30,175 nucleotides of DNA. Source: CBDUXT01 sp965371245. GTDB taxonomy: Bacteria; Planctomycetota; Phycisphaerae; UBA1845. The notes under the pieces were generated by a model that was given only the letters and a program-made list of their open reading frames with translations, did no database searches and was not told the origin of the DNA. Of the stretch, positions 6,768 to 14,572 are shown piece by piece. Location: the NCBI GenBank assembly GCA_965371245.1, contig CBDUXT010000075.1, positions 1 through 30,175 on the forward strand. The letters run 5' to 3'. How positions within the stretch are numbered: position 1 is the stretch's first letter; each line of letters opens with the position of its first letter. The translations under genes and the position numbers were made by a program.

Positions 6768-8714
6768 TTGTGCGGTATCTGCGGGACATTGGGATTCGGG
6801 TCGCATGAACTGGTTCGCCGGATGGCGAACCGGATCGAGCATCGTGGCCCAGACGGCGAGGGGTACCTCGTCGATGAGCCCAACCAGATCTACATGGCTA
6901 ACCGCCGGCTGGCCGTGCTCGACCCGGCCGCGCGCGATCAACCGTTCTGGAACGAGTCCCACCGGATCGGCGTTGTCTACAATGGCGAAATCTACAACGA
7001 ACCCGAGCTTCGTGCCGAGTTGGAACAAGCCGGGCATCGCTACACGACACGGACCGATACGGAAACGCTCCCCTATCTGTTCGAACGTGACGGTTGCGAG
7101 GCGTTTGGCAAGCTCAACGGGATGTTCGCGATCGCGCTTTGGGACGCGCGGCGCCGGGCCGCGTGGCTTGCGCGCGATCCGATGGGAATCAAGCCGCTGT
7201 TTGTCTGGGAGGGACCGCGGGGCCTCGCGTTCGCATCCGAGATCAAGTGCTTTCTGGAGATACCCGGTTTTCGCGCGACGCTCGATCGGCGGTCGATGCA
7301 CCGGTTGCTGAACGTCCGCTTCGTGCCGTCGGAGCAAACTCTCTTTGCGGGGGTCACCAAACTTCCGCCGGGGCATTGGCTCGAATGGACGAACGGCGGA
7401 TGCAGAAGGACGCGCTACTACTCGCTACCTGAACCCGACCCCGAAATGACCGAGGCGGATGCGGCAAACGGTTTCTACGATCGGCTCGAAGGGGCGGTCG
7501 AGCGCCAGTTGCGGTCGGACGTGCCGCTTGGTGTCTATCTCTCGGGCGGGATCGACTCAACCCTGCTGGTGGCAGCCTTGGCGCGCCGCGGCATTCGCCC
7601 GACCACGCTGTGCCTTGGGTTCGGCGAACCGACCGACGAGCTGCACGACGCCAGGCGAATGGCACAATACTACGGAACGGACCACCACGAGGTTGTGATC
7701 CAACCCAATGGTCTCGATGACTACCCGCAAGCGGTTTATCACCTCGAGGAACCCAAGGTCAACGGTCTTCAGGGCTTCCATCTGGCGCGGGCGGCGCGGG
7801 GGCACTTCACCGTGGCCTTGTCCGGGCTAGGCGGGGATGAGCTGCTCTGCGGCTACGAGATTCATTCCTACTTGCGCAAGATCGCCCCGCTCACCCGCGG
7901 CCTGGAAGGTCGCCCGCTTTCGCGGCTGTCAGCGGGCCTGGTTGGCAAGCTCCTGGACGCTACCGGCGGACTCGGCGGGCTCCGCGCCGACAACCTCCGG
8001 CGCATCATCGAGTGGGGAGCATCCGCCGGGGATCTTACGCGGCTCTACACGGTGCTGCGAAACGGTTGGGATTTCAGGGACCGCATCGGGCGCTGGCTCT
8101 ACCGCTCCGACGTGTGGCGCGATCTCAAGAACAGTACGCGCGCGGCCTTCGATCCCTACTTGACCGGCCCATCCGAACCGACGGAACGAGTTCTGCGGTG
8201 CGAACTGCAGGTCAAGATGGTGGACGATTTCCTGGTCAACAGTGATCGAACGTCCATGGCCGTCGGCCTGGAGGAGCGCGTACCGTTTCTCGATCTCGAA
8301 CTCGTTGACTTCATGGCGCGGGTTCCCGCGAGCATCAAGTTCCGCGACGGCATCCTCAAGGCGATCGTGAAGAAGCCGCGCGACGGCTGGCTGCCGCAGT
8401 CAGTCCTCGAAAAGCGCAAGTGGGGCTTCACGTTCGATTCCGTCGAACAAGCGAAGAAGGATCTGCTGACGGTCGCGCGACGCGAGCTGACTCGTGAGGC
8501 GGTCGGCCGGCTCGGCGTGTTTCGTTTCGACGCGATCGACACGCTGCTCAACGCCAGGCCGCATCGATCGCTTCGATGGCACTTCTTCCTGTTGTGGATG
8601 ATCCTCGGCCTTCACTATTGGCATCGCACGTTCGTGGAGGGGTCGATCGCGGAAGAGCCCGAACGGAAGCAGACCCGCTTGGACGATCGACAACAGGTAC
8701 CGGTGCCATGCTGA
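6768..8714 (+). CDS. asnB: AsnB-type glutamine-dependent amidotransferase (asparagine synthetase homologue) 1
   Basis: The start is TTG 6768: it places the essential N-terminal nucleophile Cys2 (CGICGTLG) directly after the initiator, and GGGGAG stands at 6751-6756. The class II glutamine amidotransferase domain (NRRLAVLD, YNGEIYNEPE, RTDTETLPYL, GMFAIALWD) releases ammonia from glutamine. The synthetase domain holds the PP-loop LSGGIDSTLLVA (Ser259-Ser264) for ATP and SGLGGDELLCGY for pyrophosphate and substrate handling. Length (648) is normal. In glycan clusters such enzymes (for example WbpS/WbmI-type) amidate uronic acids rather than make asparagine; the context favours that role here. 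Its stop overlaps the ATG of the next gene at 8708, implying coupled translation. A second, divergent paralogue lies at 14569-16458. Confidence 0.93.
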   Translation: MCGICGTLGFGSHELVRRMANRIEHRGPDGEGYLVDEPNQIYMANRRLAVLDPAARDQPFWNESHRIGVVYNGEIYNEPELRAELEQAGHRYTTRTDTETLPYLFERDGCEAFGKLNGMFAIALWDARRRAAWLARDPMGIKPLFVWEGPRGLAFASEIKCFLEIPGFRATLDRRSMHRLLNVRFVPSEQTLFAGVTKLPPGHWLEWTNGGCRRTRYYSLPEPDPEMTEADAANGFYDRLEGAVERQLRSDVPLGVYLSGGIDSTLLVAALARRGIRPTTLCLGFGEPTDELHDARRMAQYYGTDHHEVVIQPNGLDDYPQAVYHLEEPKVNGLQGFHLARAARGHFTVALSGLGGDELLCGYEIHSYLRKIAPLTRGLEGRPLSRLSAGLVGKLLDATGGLGGLRADNLRRIIEWGASAGDLTRLYTVLRNGWDFRDRIGRWLYRSDVWRDLKNSTRAAFDPYLTGPSEPTERVLRCELQVKMVDDFLVNSDRTSMAVGLEERVPFLDLELVDFMARVPASIKFRDGILKAIVKKPRDGWLPQSVLEKRKWGFTFDSVEQAKKDLLTVARRELTREAVGRLGVFRFDAIDTLLNARPHRSLRWHFFLLWMILGLHYWHRTFVEGSIAEEPERKQTRLDDRQQVPVPC

Positions 8715-9961
8715 GCCCAACGTGTCAAACCGAGCAGCTCGACCGTTACCTGACCGGAACACTCGACCATGCGCGGCGCCTCGACTACGCGGGTCACAGC
8801 AAGCACGACGCGCTGAACAGCCCCCTGGTCTCCGCGTTGACGTGCGGCCGGCGCATTGCGAGGCTCTGTCTGATTCAAGGCGTCATGCGGTTTCCCGTTG
8901 ATCTGCGCCGCGTGCTCGGCGTTCGTCGGGAACGGAATGCCAAGGGCATTTCACTGTTCGCGCGCGCCTTGATGGACCGGGGGACGGCGCTCGGTGTGGA
9001 TGGCGACCTATCCGAGGCGAGGGAGCTATTGGACTGGCTCGTCGAGCACTCGGCCGACTACCCCGTCGGAAGGTCGTGGGGGTATCCGTACCCGTGGCAG
9101 GATGTAGGTTTTTTCGCGCTGCGGTCGCTACCGAACCGAGTCGTAACGAGTTTCGTTGCCCAGGCACTACTGGAAGGCTACAAAGTCTTCAGCGATCCCC
9201 GCTACCTTGACGCCGCGGGTGAGGCCGTTCGCTTCCTGCTGGATGCCCCCGGTCGCATTCTCGAAACACCACATCAACTGTGTCTGGCGTATGTTCCCAG
9301 CGACGACGTCAAGTGGGTCGTGATGGACGTCAGCATCCTAACGGCCGCGGTCGTCGCGCGCCACGCCGCGCTATCCGGCGATCACGGCCGGGTCAGCGAA
9401 GCGAGGCGGCTCGTCGCCTACGTCGTCGATAAGCAGACGTCGTATCATGCGTGGTATTACGCTCATCCGCCGCGCGACGCGCGCATCACGCACGACAACT
9501 ACCACACCGGCTTTATCCTCGATGCGCTCCACGACTACATGCGTTGCACCGGTGAGTTCCGCTGGGCCGATGCCTATCGCCGCGGACTCGCCTTCTATCG
9601 CGAGCGGCTATTCGACGCGGATGGCGCCCCGCGATGGATGCACGACAAACCCTTCCCTCGCGACGTACACGGGAGCGCGCAGGGCATACTGACGTTCCTG
9701 CGGGCGGCGAACGACTCCGAATTGGGTTGCGAAAGCTATCGAGAAGATGCCCATCGCGCGGCCCGATGGGCCATCAAGAACCTCTGGATGCCCGACCGCG
9801 AGCGATTCGCGTGGCAACGGACGCGGCACCGTCTTCGCAAACACGATCTTCTTCGATGGTGCCAGGGATGGATGGCACGAGCACTGGCGGCCCTGCTCCG
9901 GTTCGAGATCACCCGGCAAAGCAGGCAGCGCGTGGAAGAACTGGAAGCGGCACCGAGGTAA
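8708..9961 (+). CDS. Predicted (alpha/alpha)-barrel protein of a surface-polysaccharide cluster
   Basis: Start ATG 8708 overlaps the asnB stop; the frame extends further upstream only as an asnB shadow. The 417-residue protein is mostly helical, with paired-helix repeats and aromatic/His-rich loops (SWGYPYPWQDV, SYHAWYYAHPPRDARITHDN, YHTGFILDALHDYM). This is the look of six-hairpin glycosidases, polysaccharide lyases and glucuronyl C5-epimerase-like proteins. Related sequences occur next to polysaccharide genes and have been given unreliable names. No signal peptide is seen, so it should act in the cytoplasm. It may epimerise, cleave or bind a glycan intermediate. Function is inferred from fold impression and context only. 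Confidence 0.7.
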   Translation: MLSPTCQTEQLDRYLTGTLDHARRLDYAGHSKHDALNSPLVSALTCGRRIARLCLIQGVMRFPVDLRRVLGVRRERNAKGISLFARALMDRGTALGVDGDLSEARELLDWLVEHSADYPVGRSWGYPYPWQDVGFFALRSLPNRVVTSFVAQALLEGYKVFSDPRYLDAAGEAVRFLLDAPGRILETPHQLCLAYVPSDDVKWVVMDVSILTAAVVARHAALSGDHGRVSEARRLVAYVVDKQTSYHAWYYAHPPRDARITHDNYHTGFILDALHDYMRCTGEFRWADAYRRGLAFYRERLFDADGAPRWMHDKPFPRDVHGSAQGILTFLRAANDSELGCESYREDAHRAARWAIKNLWMPDRERFAWQRTRHRLRKHDLLRWCQGWMARALAALLRFEITRQSRQRVEELEAAPR

Positions 9962-9973
9962 GGAACGCAAGCG

Positions 9974-10756
9974 ATGTTCATCGGCAAGGAACTGGTTTAC
10001 GACGGCTCGCTCGGCCTAGCGGAGCGTTTGTACATCTCGCTGCTCGGCGTGCCGATCAACGGGCTGCGCAATCGCGCCCGCCGCATCCTGCCTTACATCA
10101 ACGATCGGTACAGAAACGTCCTCGATGCGGGATGCGGTCAGGGAATCATGACGTTTCAGATCGCGCGACGCCTTGCGACCGGCCAAATCACGGGCTTCGA
10201 CATCGATCAGACGCTCCTGGAAAGAAACAAGAGGATCGCGCGGCGGATCGGCGCCGATCATTGCCGGTTCGAGTTCCAGGACATCACGCGGATGGACATC
10301 GAGGATCGTTTCGATCTCATCCTGAGCGTCGACAACCTGGAGCACATCGAGAACGACGCGGATCTGCTTAGCCGGTTTCATCGCGCGCTGACGAACCAAG
10401 GTGAGGTGCTGATCCACGTGCCCGGATACTTCCGAAGATGGCGCCTGTTTGGGTGGGCCGTCAACTTCGACGTCGATGGACACGTGCGACCGGGGTACAC
10501 GAAGGAGCAGATTACCGGGAAAGTCCGCCAGGCCGGTTTCGAGATCATCGAGGCCTACTACACGTACGGTTGGCTTGAGACCGTAACCAACAACATTTCC
10601 TACTGGATCACCGGGGCGAGGATGAAACGCAAGGCGCTGTATGCGGCTGTGTTCCCACTCCTGCTCTTCTTGTCTTACTTCGGCCGCAACAGCAGACCTG
10701 CACAGGGCGCGGGAGTCCTTGTGCATGCCCGGAAGGCGCTCAACGCGAGAGGTTGA
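9974..10756 (+). CDS. Class I SAM-dependent methyltransferase 1
   Basis: Motif I NVLDAGCGQGIMTFQ (residues 48-62) binds S-adenosylmethionine, followed by the acidic ribose-binding residue in ITGFDID (about 73-79), and motif IV-like LILSVDNLEHIEND. The Rossmann core spans residues 45-160; the C-terminal part is hydrophobic (LYAAVFPLLLFLSYF), which suggests membrane association and a lipid or lipid-linked substrate. ATG 9974 has AAGGA nine bases upstream, and the gene begins 12 bases after its upstream neighbour. Its TGA at 10754-10756 is within six bases of the next start. In this operon it most likely methylates a sugar hydroxyl or a lipid-linked sugar. Confidence 0.88.
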   Translation: MFIGKELVYDGSLGLAERLYISLLGVPINGLRNRARRILPYINDRYRNVLDAGCGQGIMTFQIARRLATGQITGFDIDQTLLERNKRIARRIGADHCRFEFQDITRMDIEDRFDLILSVDNLEHIENDADLLSRFHRALTNQGEVLIHVPGYFRRWRLFGWAVNFDVDGHVRPGYTKEQITGKVRQAGFEIIEAYYTYGWLETVTNNISYWITGARMKRKALYAAVFPLLLFLSYFGRNSRPAQGAGVLVHARKALNARG

Positions 10757-10761
10757 ACACT

Positions 10762-12252
10762 ATGTCGCTGTCAACAATTAACGGGAACGTCGTTTTGGTC
10801 GCGCCGGGCTCCACGCGAACCCAGATCGGTGCCATCACACACCTTCCCTTGGCTCTGATGTCCCTGGCCGCCTGGTTGCGCCGCGATCCGCGGTACAGAG
10901 ACCGGATCATCATCCGAGACATGGAAATCAAGGATCTCCGTGTGGAGGATTTCCGAGACGCCGCGGTGGTCGGCATCACGGCCATGACCGGCCACATGAT
11001 TACTCATGGGCTCAAGGCCGCGCGATTAGCACGAGAGGCAAACAGCGATGTGGTCATCGTGTGGGGAGGCATTCATCCCACATTACTACCGGAGGAGACC
11101 GTTGCCAACGATCTCGTGGATGTCGTGGTCATCGGCGAAGGGGAAGCAACCTTTCAAGATGTCGTGGATGCGGTCTACAATGGCGACCCGATCACCAACA
11201 TTCCCGGAACTTGCGTCATGGCGGAAGAGGGAAAGATCATCACGGGGCCGGCCCGCCCGGCCATGGATCTCGAGACCTTGCCCTTACCCGCGTATGACCT
11301 CGTTGACATCGACGACTACCATGGCATTCGTCACCAATTCGATTACCAATCGTCGCGCGGATGCCCCTTCCGCTGCGCATTTTGCTACAACATGGCTTTT
11401 CAGGGAAGAACTTGGCGGAGCAAGTCCGCGGACAAAGTCGTGCGGGAATTGACTTTTCTACATAGCCAATACAACGTGCGCAGCTTCGCCATGAATGATG
11501 ATGAGTTCTTCATCAAGATGAAGCGCGCCGAGAATATCTTCGACCAGCTCATCGCGCAGAAATCGCATATCGGCATCATTGCCTCGTGCCGTCTGGATGT
11601 CGTGCAGAAGCTTCCGCCGGGCATGCTGGACAAGATGAAGCAACTGGGCGTTGTCCAGATGTTCTTCGGAGCGGAATCGGGCTCCGAGCAGACCCTGCGC
11701 GAAATCGAAAAGGATCTGAGCACCGAGGACATCGTCGATGGGGCCATGCGTGTCGCCGATTCCGGCATTCGCCCCGTGTTGAGCTTCATGAGCGGATTTC
11801 CGGGCGAGACCTTCGATGAGTTCAAGAAAACGATGGCGCTCATTCAACAGCTATGGCGAGCCCATCCCCTCATTACCATAAACGGCATCTTCCCATTCAA
11901 TCCTTACCCGGGCACGCCGCTCTATGATCGCGCCCTGGCCATGGGCCTTAAGCCTCCGACTACGCTCGTTGAGTGGGGAGCCTGGTCCTTCCAGTACGAT
12001 CCCGACCACCCCTGGCTGGACCGGAAGATGAGACGATGGATGAGAATCTCCTTCTTTATAGTAAGGTTCCGTTACTATCTCGCTCGCTACGAGGACCGCT
12101 ACAACAACAACTGGAGAGTGAAGCTTCTCCGGCTTCTGGTGCAGCCACTCTCGATCTCGGCAAGAATCCGCTGGACGAAGAAGTGGTTTGCGGCCCCATG
12201 GGAATGGACCGTGTTCGCCGCGCTGGTAAGGCGGTCATTCGGATACCTGTAA
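10762..12252 (+). CDS. B12-binding-domain radical SAM protein
   Basis: The N-terminal ~150 residues form a cobalamin-binding-type Rossmann domain (VVGITAMTGHM, VVIVWGGIHPTLLPEE, VVVIGEGEATF). The radical SAM barrel follows with the iron-sulfur motif RGCPFRCAFCY (Cys201, Cys205, Cys208), then FFGAESGSEQTLREI and SFMSGFPGETFDEF, all typical of the family. The 496-residue length is normal. ATG 10762 is chosen for GAGAGG nine bases upstream; TTG 10753 is an alternative. The family includes methyltransferases acting on unreactive carbons and ring-forming or rearranging enzymes in lipid, hopanoid and natural-product pathways. In this operon it may C-methylate or otherwise modify a glycan or its lipid carrier. 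It ends the + operon. Confidence 0.92.
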   Translation: MSLSTINGNVVLVAPGSTRTQIGAITHLPLALMSLAAWLRRDPRYRDRIIIRDMEIKDLRVEDFRDAAVVGITAMTGHMITHGLKAARLAREANSDVVIVWGGIHPTLLPEETVANDLVDVVVIGEGEATFQDVVDAVYNGDPITNIPGTCVMAEEGKIITGPARPAMDLETLPLPAYDLVDIDDYHGIRHQFDYQSSRGCPFRCAFCYNMAFQGRTWRSKSADKVVRELTFLHSQYNVRSFAMNDDEFFIKMKRAENIFDQLIAQKSHIGIIASCRLDVVQKLPPGMLDKMKQLGVVQMFFGAESGSEQTLREIEKDLSTEDIVDGAMRVADSGIRPVLSFMSGFPGETFDEFKKTMALIQQLWRAHPLITINGIFPFNPYPGTPLYDRALAMGLKPPTTLVEWGAWSFQYDPDHPWLDRKMRRWMRISFFIVRFRYYLARYEDRYNNNWRVKLLRLLVQPLSISARIRWTKKWFAAPWEWTVFAALVRRSFGYL

Positions 12253-12302
12253 CTGCGGACGCCAAGAAGGGGAGACCCTTTCCGGCATAGCGATCCTGGA
12301 TC

Positions 12303-12324
12303 ACGAGATTGCGGAATATCTCGT
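12303..12324. terminator. Hairpin between convergent operons
   Basis: ACGAGAT (12303-12309) and ATCTCGT (12318-12324) form a perfect seven-pair stem with an eight-base loop in the 91-base gap between the stop of the + operon (12252) and the stop of the - operon (12344). No T run follows on either strand, so it would be a weak or Rho-assisted bidirectional terminator at best. Confidence 0.35.
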
Positions 12325-12343
12325 TGCGGAGCGGATCGGCGAC

Positions 12344-13369
12344 CTAGTCGGCGCTACAGGGTGAGCCAGTCAGCCTCCGTGGAGGCACCCCGGCGTCCCG
12401 GTCGCTGTCCGAGGAATCGCTGCTGGAGAGGCGCCCTGTCGGAGTCGCGGCAGCGGCGAGTTCCGTGACGCGCGACAGTGCGTGGGTCGCCAGCGGCGCA
12501 CCCATTAGCGTGACGAAGAGATGCACCAGACGGATCACCCCCGCGCCCACCACGCCCATCGCGAAGCCGGGTCCGTGCAATGCCACAAGATAGCCCGTCA
12601 CCGCTTCCCGCAGAACAAGGTTGCTCGGTGTGACCGACACCAGGTTCGATACCGCCGCAAACACGCCTATGGTCAGCGCGGCAATGAAGGTCACCGGCGT
12701 TCCGAGGCCTAGGAACGTAGTGTAGATCATCAAGCCGGAGATCAACAGTTGCAGGAAGAGCGCAGCGCAGATGGCGGCCAGTCTCCAAGGGCGCGTGCCC
12801 ATCGAGGTCAGGCCCTCCAAGGCGGTGGAGAGGCTTTCCGAGAACTTGCAGGGGCGTCTGAGTACCGGAAGTCGCGCGGCGAATGGGAGTATGGAGAGGA
12901 TCATCATCCCCAAAGTCATGATCACGAGAACAGGTGGCGGCGCGGTCCCCAGGGATCCTTGGACCAGCAGGAGCGCCGTCCCCGCGGTTCCATGCGTCAG
13001 ACACACAAGAAAGATGTTGCCCACGAATACCGAAGCGAAATGCGCGTATCGCAGGTTCCGTGTCCGTTTCAGGTACACTGCCTTCACCACGGCGCCGGCC
13101 TGAAGGGGCGAGATGTAGTTGGCCAGGTTGGTCAGCACACCCAGCGAAACCGCCTCGCGCAGCGAGAGTCTCGTGCCTAGAACACCCACCAAGTTCGTGA
13201 AGATCCATCCGGCCGTCGCGTAGAACGCGACCATGCAGGCAACCAGTGTGGCCACATGACCGATTCTCATATCGAGGAGGTGGGGGAACTGGCTTCGTAT
13301 CGAGTAGAGATACGCAACCCCCAGGGCGAGGACCGCGAGGGCGAGCACGACTCGTACTTCCCGTCTCAT
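12344..13369 (-). CDS. Flippase-like membrane protein (LPG synthase TM-domain/UPF0104 family)
   Basis: The 341-residue protein has seven to eight hydrophobic spans and the conserved features of the lysylphosphatidylglycerol-synthase membrane domain family: TNLANYISPLQAGAVVKAVY after the third span, and VSVTPSNLVLREAVTGYL, equivalent to the family's TPGGLGxRE motif. Members without the soluble aminoacyl transferase domain, as here, are found in polysaccharide and glycolipid loci and are proposed to move or anchor lipid-linked sugars. The C-terminus is a Ser/Asp/Arg-rich cytoplasmic tail. It begins 81 bases after the SPASM radical SAM gene and is the last gene of the minus operon. No good ribosome site is visible before ATG 13369. 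Confidence 0.85.
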   Translation of the reverse strand: MRREVRVVLALAVLALGVAYLYSIRSQFPHLLDMRIGHVATLVACMVAFYATAGWIFTNLVGVLGTRLSLREAVSLGVLTNLANYISPLQAGAVVKAVYLKRTRNLRYAHFASVFVGNIFLVCLTHGTAGTALLLVQGSLGTAPPPVLVIMTLGMMILSILPFAARLPVLRRPCKFSESLSTALEGLTSMGTRPWRLAAICAALFLQLLISGLMIYTTFLGLGTPVTFIAALTIGVFAAVSNLVSVTPSNLVLREAVTGYLVALHGPGFAMGVVGAGVIRLVHLFVTLMGAPLATHALSRVTELAAAATPTGRLSSSDSSDSDRDAGVPPRRLTGSPCSAD

Positions 13370-13450
13370 TGGAGGTTATGTCCCTGCGGCGTTGCAACCG
13401 CGTGACCCATCGATGGGCATACTACTACATTCCGGCGATGCCGACTGCTC

Positions 13451-14572
13451 TTATTCCAGGGCCGAACTAGGCGTATTCAGCTGCACGAACGAAACGTCTC
13501 TCCGCGCGTGGTTGCGGACGGCTCCCGGGGCGATCTCGCAGTGCCCGTGGCAGATGCCCGGGTAGTCACGCCTCAGGATCCGTTCCCGCCACGCTCGCAT
13601 TTCCGGGCTGTTCCAGAAGCGGCCGGTCGCTACGAACGCATCGTCTCTGAGTCCTTCGTTTTGTATGTTACAGCACGGGGTGAGTTTGCCATCCCACGTG
13701 ATGCCAAAACTGCGGAACGGGTCCGCACAAATCACTTTGGCGGGCATGGCGGCGTACGTGAACTGGATGCCATTGACTCGGCACGTTTCTTCAAGAGCGC
13801 TGATCAACTCGGCCGGATCTTCGATCCGTAGGCCTTGGGTCGCCTCGGTGTGATCGAGCATCGACTGGGCCATCAGACGCCGCACCCCGATCTTTTTGAG
13901 CAGAACGGGAAGGGCCGCCATGCTCTCGAGGTTACGCGTCGTAACAACACCGTTGGCGCTGATCTCGGTCCCCGGCTTCGCATGCGTGGCGAGATAGTGC
14001 ATGTTCTCGACAATGGTTGCGAAGTCGCTTCCCAAGCGAATGGATTCGTGCGTCTCCGCGTCCGAGCCGTCCAGCGAGATCGCGATAAAGCTTATCCCGC
14101 TCGCGAGAATGCGGTCGGCCAGAGCGGGCCGCAGAAGCATGCCGTTGGACACGATGCCGAACCGCTTGGCGATTCGTTGATCCTTGACGTACTGAAGCAT
14201 ACGGACCAGGTCTTTGTGCAGGGTCACCTCCCCGCCCCAGCACAGATACAAGCGCCGCACGCCTCGGAGCTGGTCAACCACCTTCGTAAACTTCTCGTAG
14301 GACATGAGTCCCTGGTCGGGGTTCATCAGATCGGCGTTCTCCCGATAACAGTATTCACACTTGAGCTGGCAATGGTTGGTCAGCTCAAGGAAGACCGTGT
14401 CCGGAGGATTGTAGCAATAGGTGGAGGCGTAGCGGCCGAGCAGTTTGACTTCGGCCATCTTGAGAATCCCCCGCGCACCGAGAAGCCCGAAAAGGCGCGT
14501 CGGTCGGAACCGACGGATGAGGCGCCGGGTCCGGGCGCGTAGGCGGCCCTTGGTCATGACGGCCATCTTCAT
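13451..14572 (-). CDS. Radical SAM/SPASM-domain protein
   Basis: The iron-sulfur motif LTNHCQLKCEYCY (Cys68, Cys72, Cys75) binds the SAM-cleaving cluster. It is followed by LYLCWGGEVTLHKDLVRML, equivalent to the family's GGEP motif, and by IAISLDGSDAETHESIR. The C-terminal SPASM-like region has CADPFRSFGITWDGKLTPCCN and CHGHC, enough cysteines for at least one auxiliary cluster. SPASM enzymes modify peptides, proteins or sugars; those in O-antigen-type clusters are mostly uncharacterised. The basic N-terminus (residues 8-26) is unusual and could bind membrane or nucleic acid. ATG 14572 overlaps the asnB stop (ATGA), with GGGGAG eight bases upstream, so translation is probably coupled. Confidence 0.9.
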   Translation of the reverse strand: MKMAVMTKGRLRARTRRLIRRFRPTRLFGLLGARGILKMAEVKLLGRYASTYCYNPPDTVFLELTNHCQLKCEYCYRENADLMNPDQGLMSYEKFTKVVDQLRGVRRLYLCWGGEVTLHKDLVRMLQYVKDQRIAKRFGIVSNGMLLRPALADRILASGISFIAISLDGSDAETHESIRLGSDFATIVENMHYLATHAKPGTEISANGVVTTRNLESMAALPVLLKKIGVRRLMAQSMLDHTEATQGLRIEDPAELISALEETCRVNGIQFTYAAMPAKVICADPFRSFGITWDGKLTPCCNIQNEGLRDDAFVATGRFWNSPEMRAWRERILRRDYPGICHGHCEIAPGAVRNHARRDVSFVQLNTPSSALE

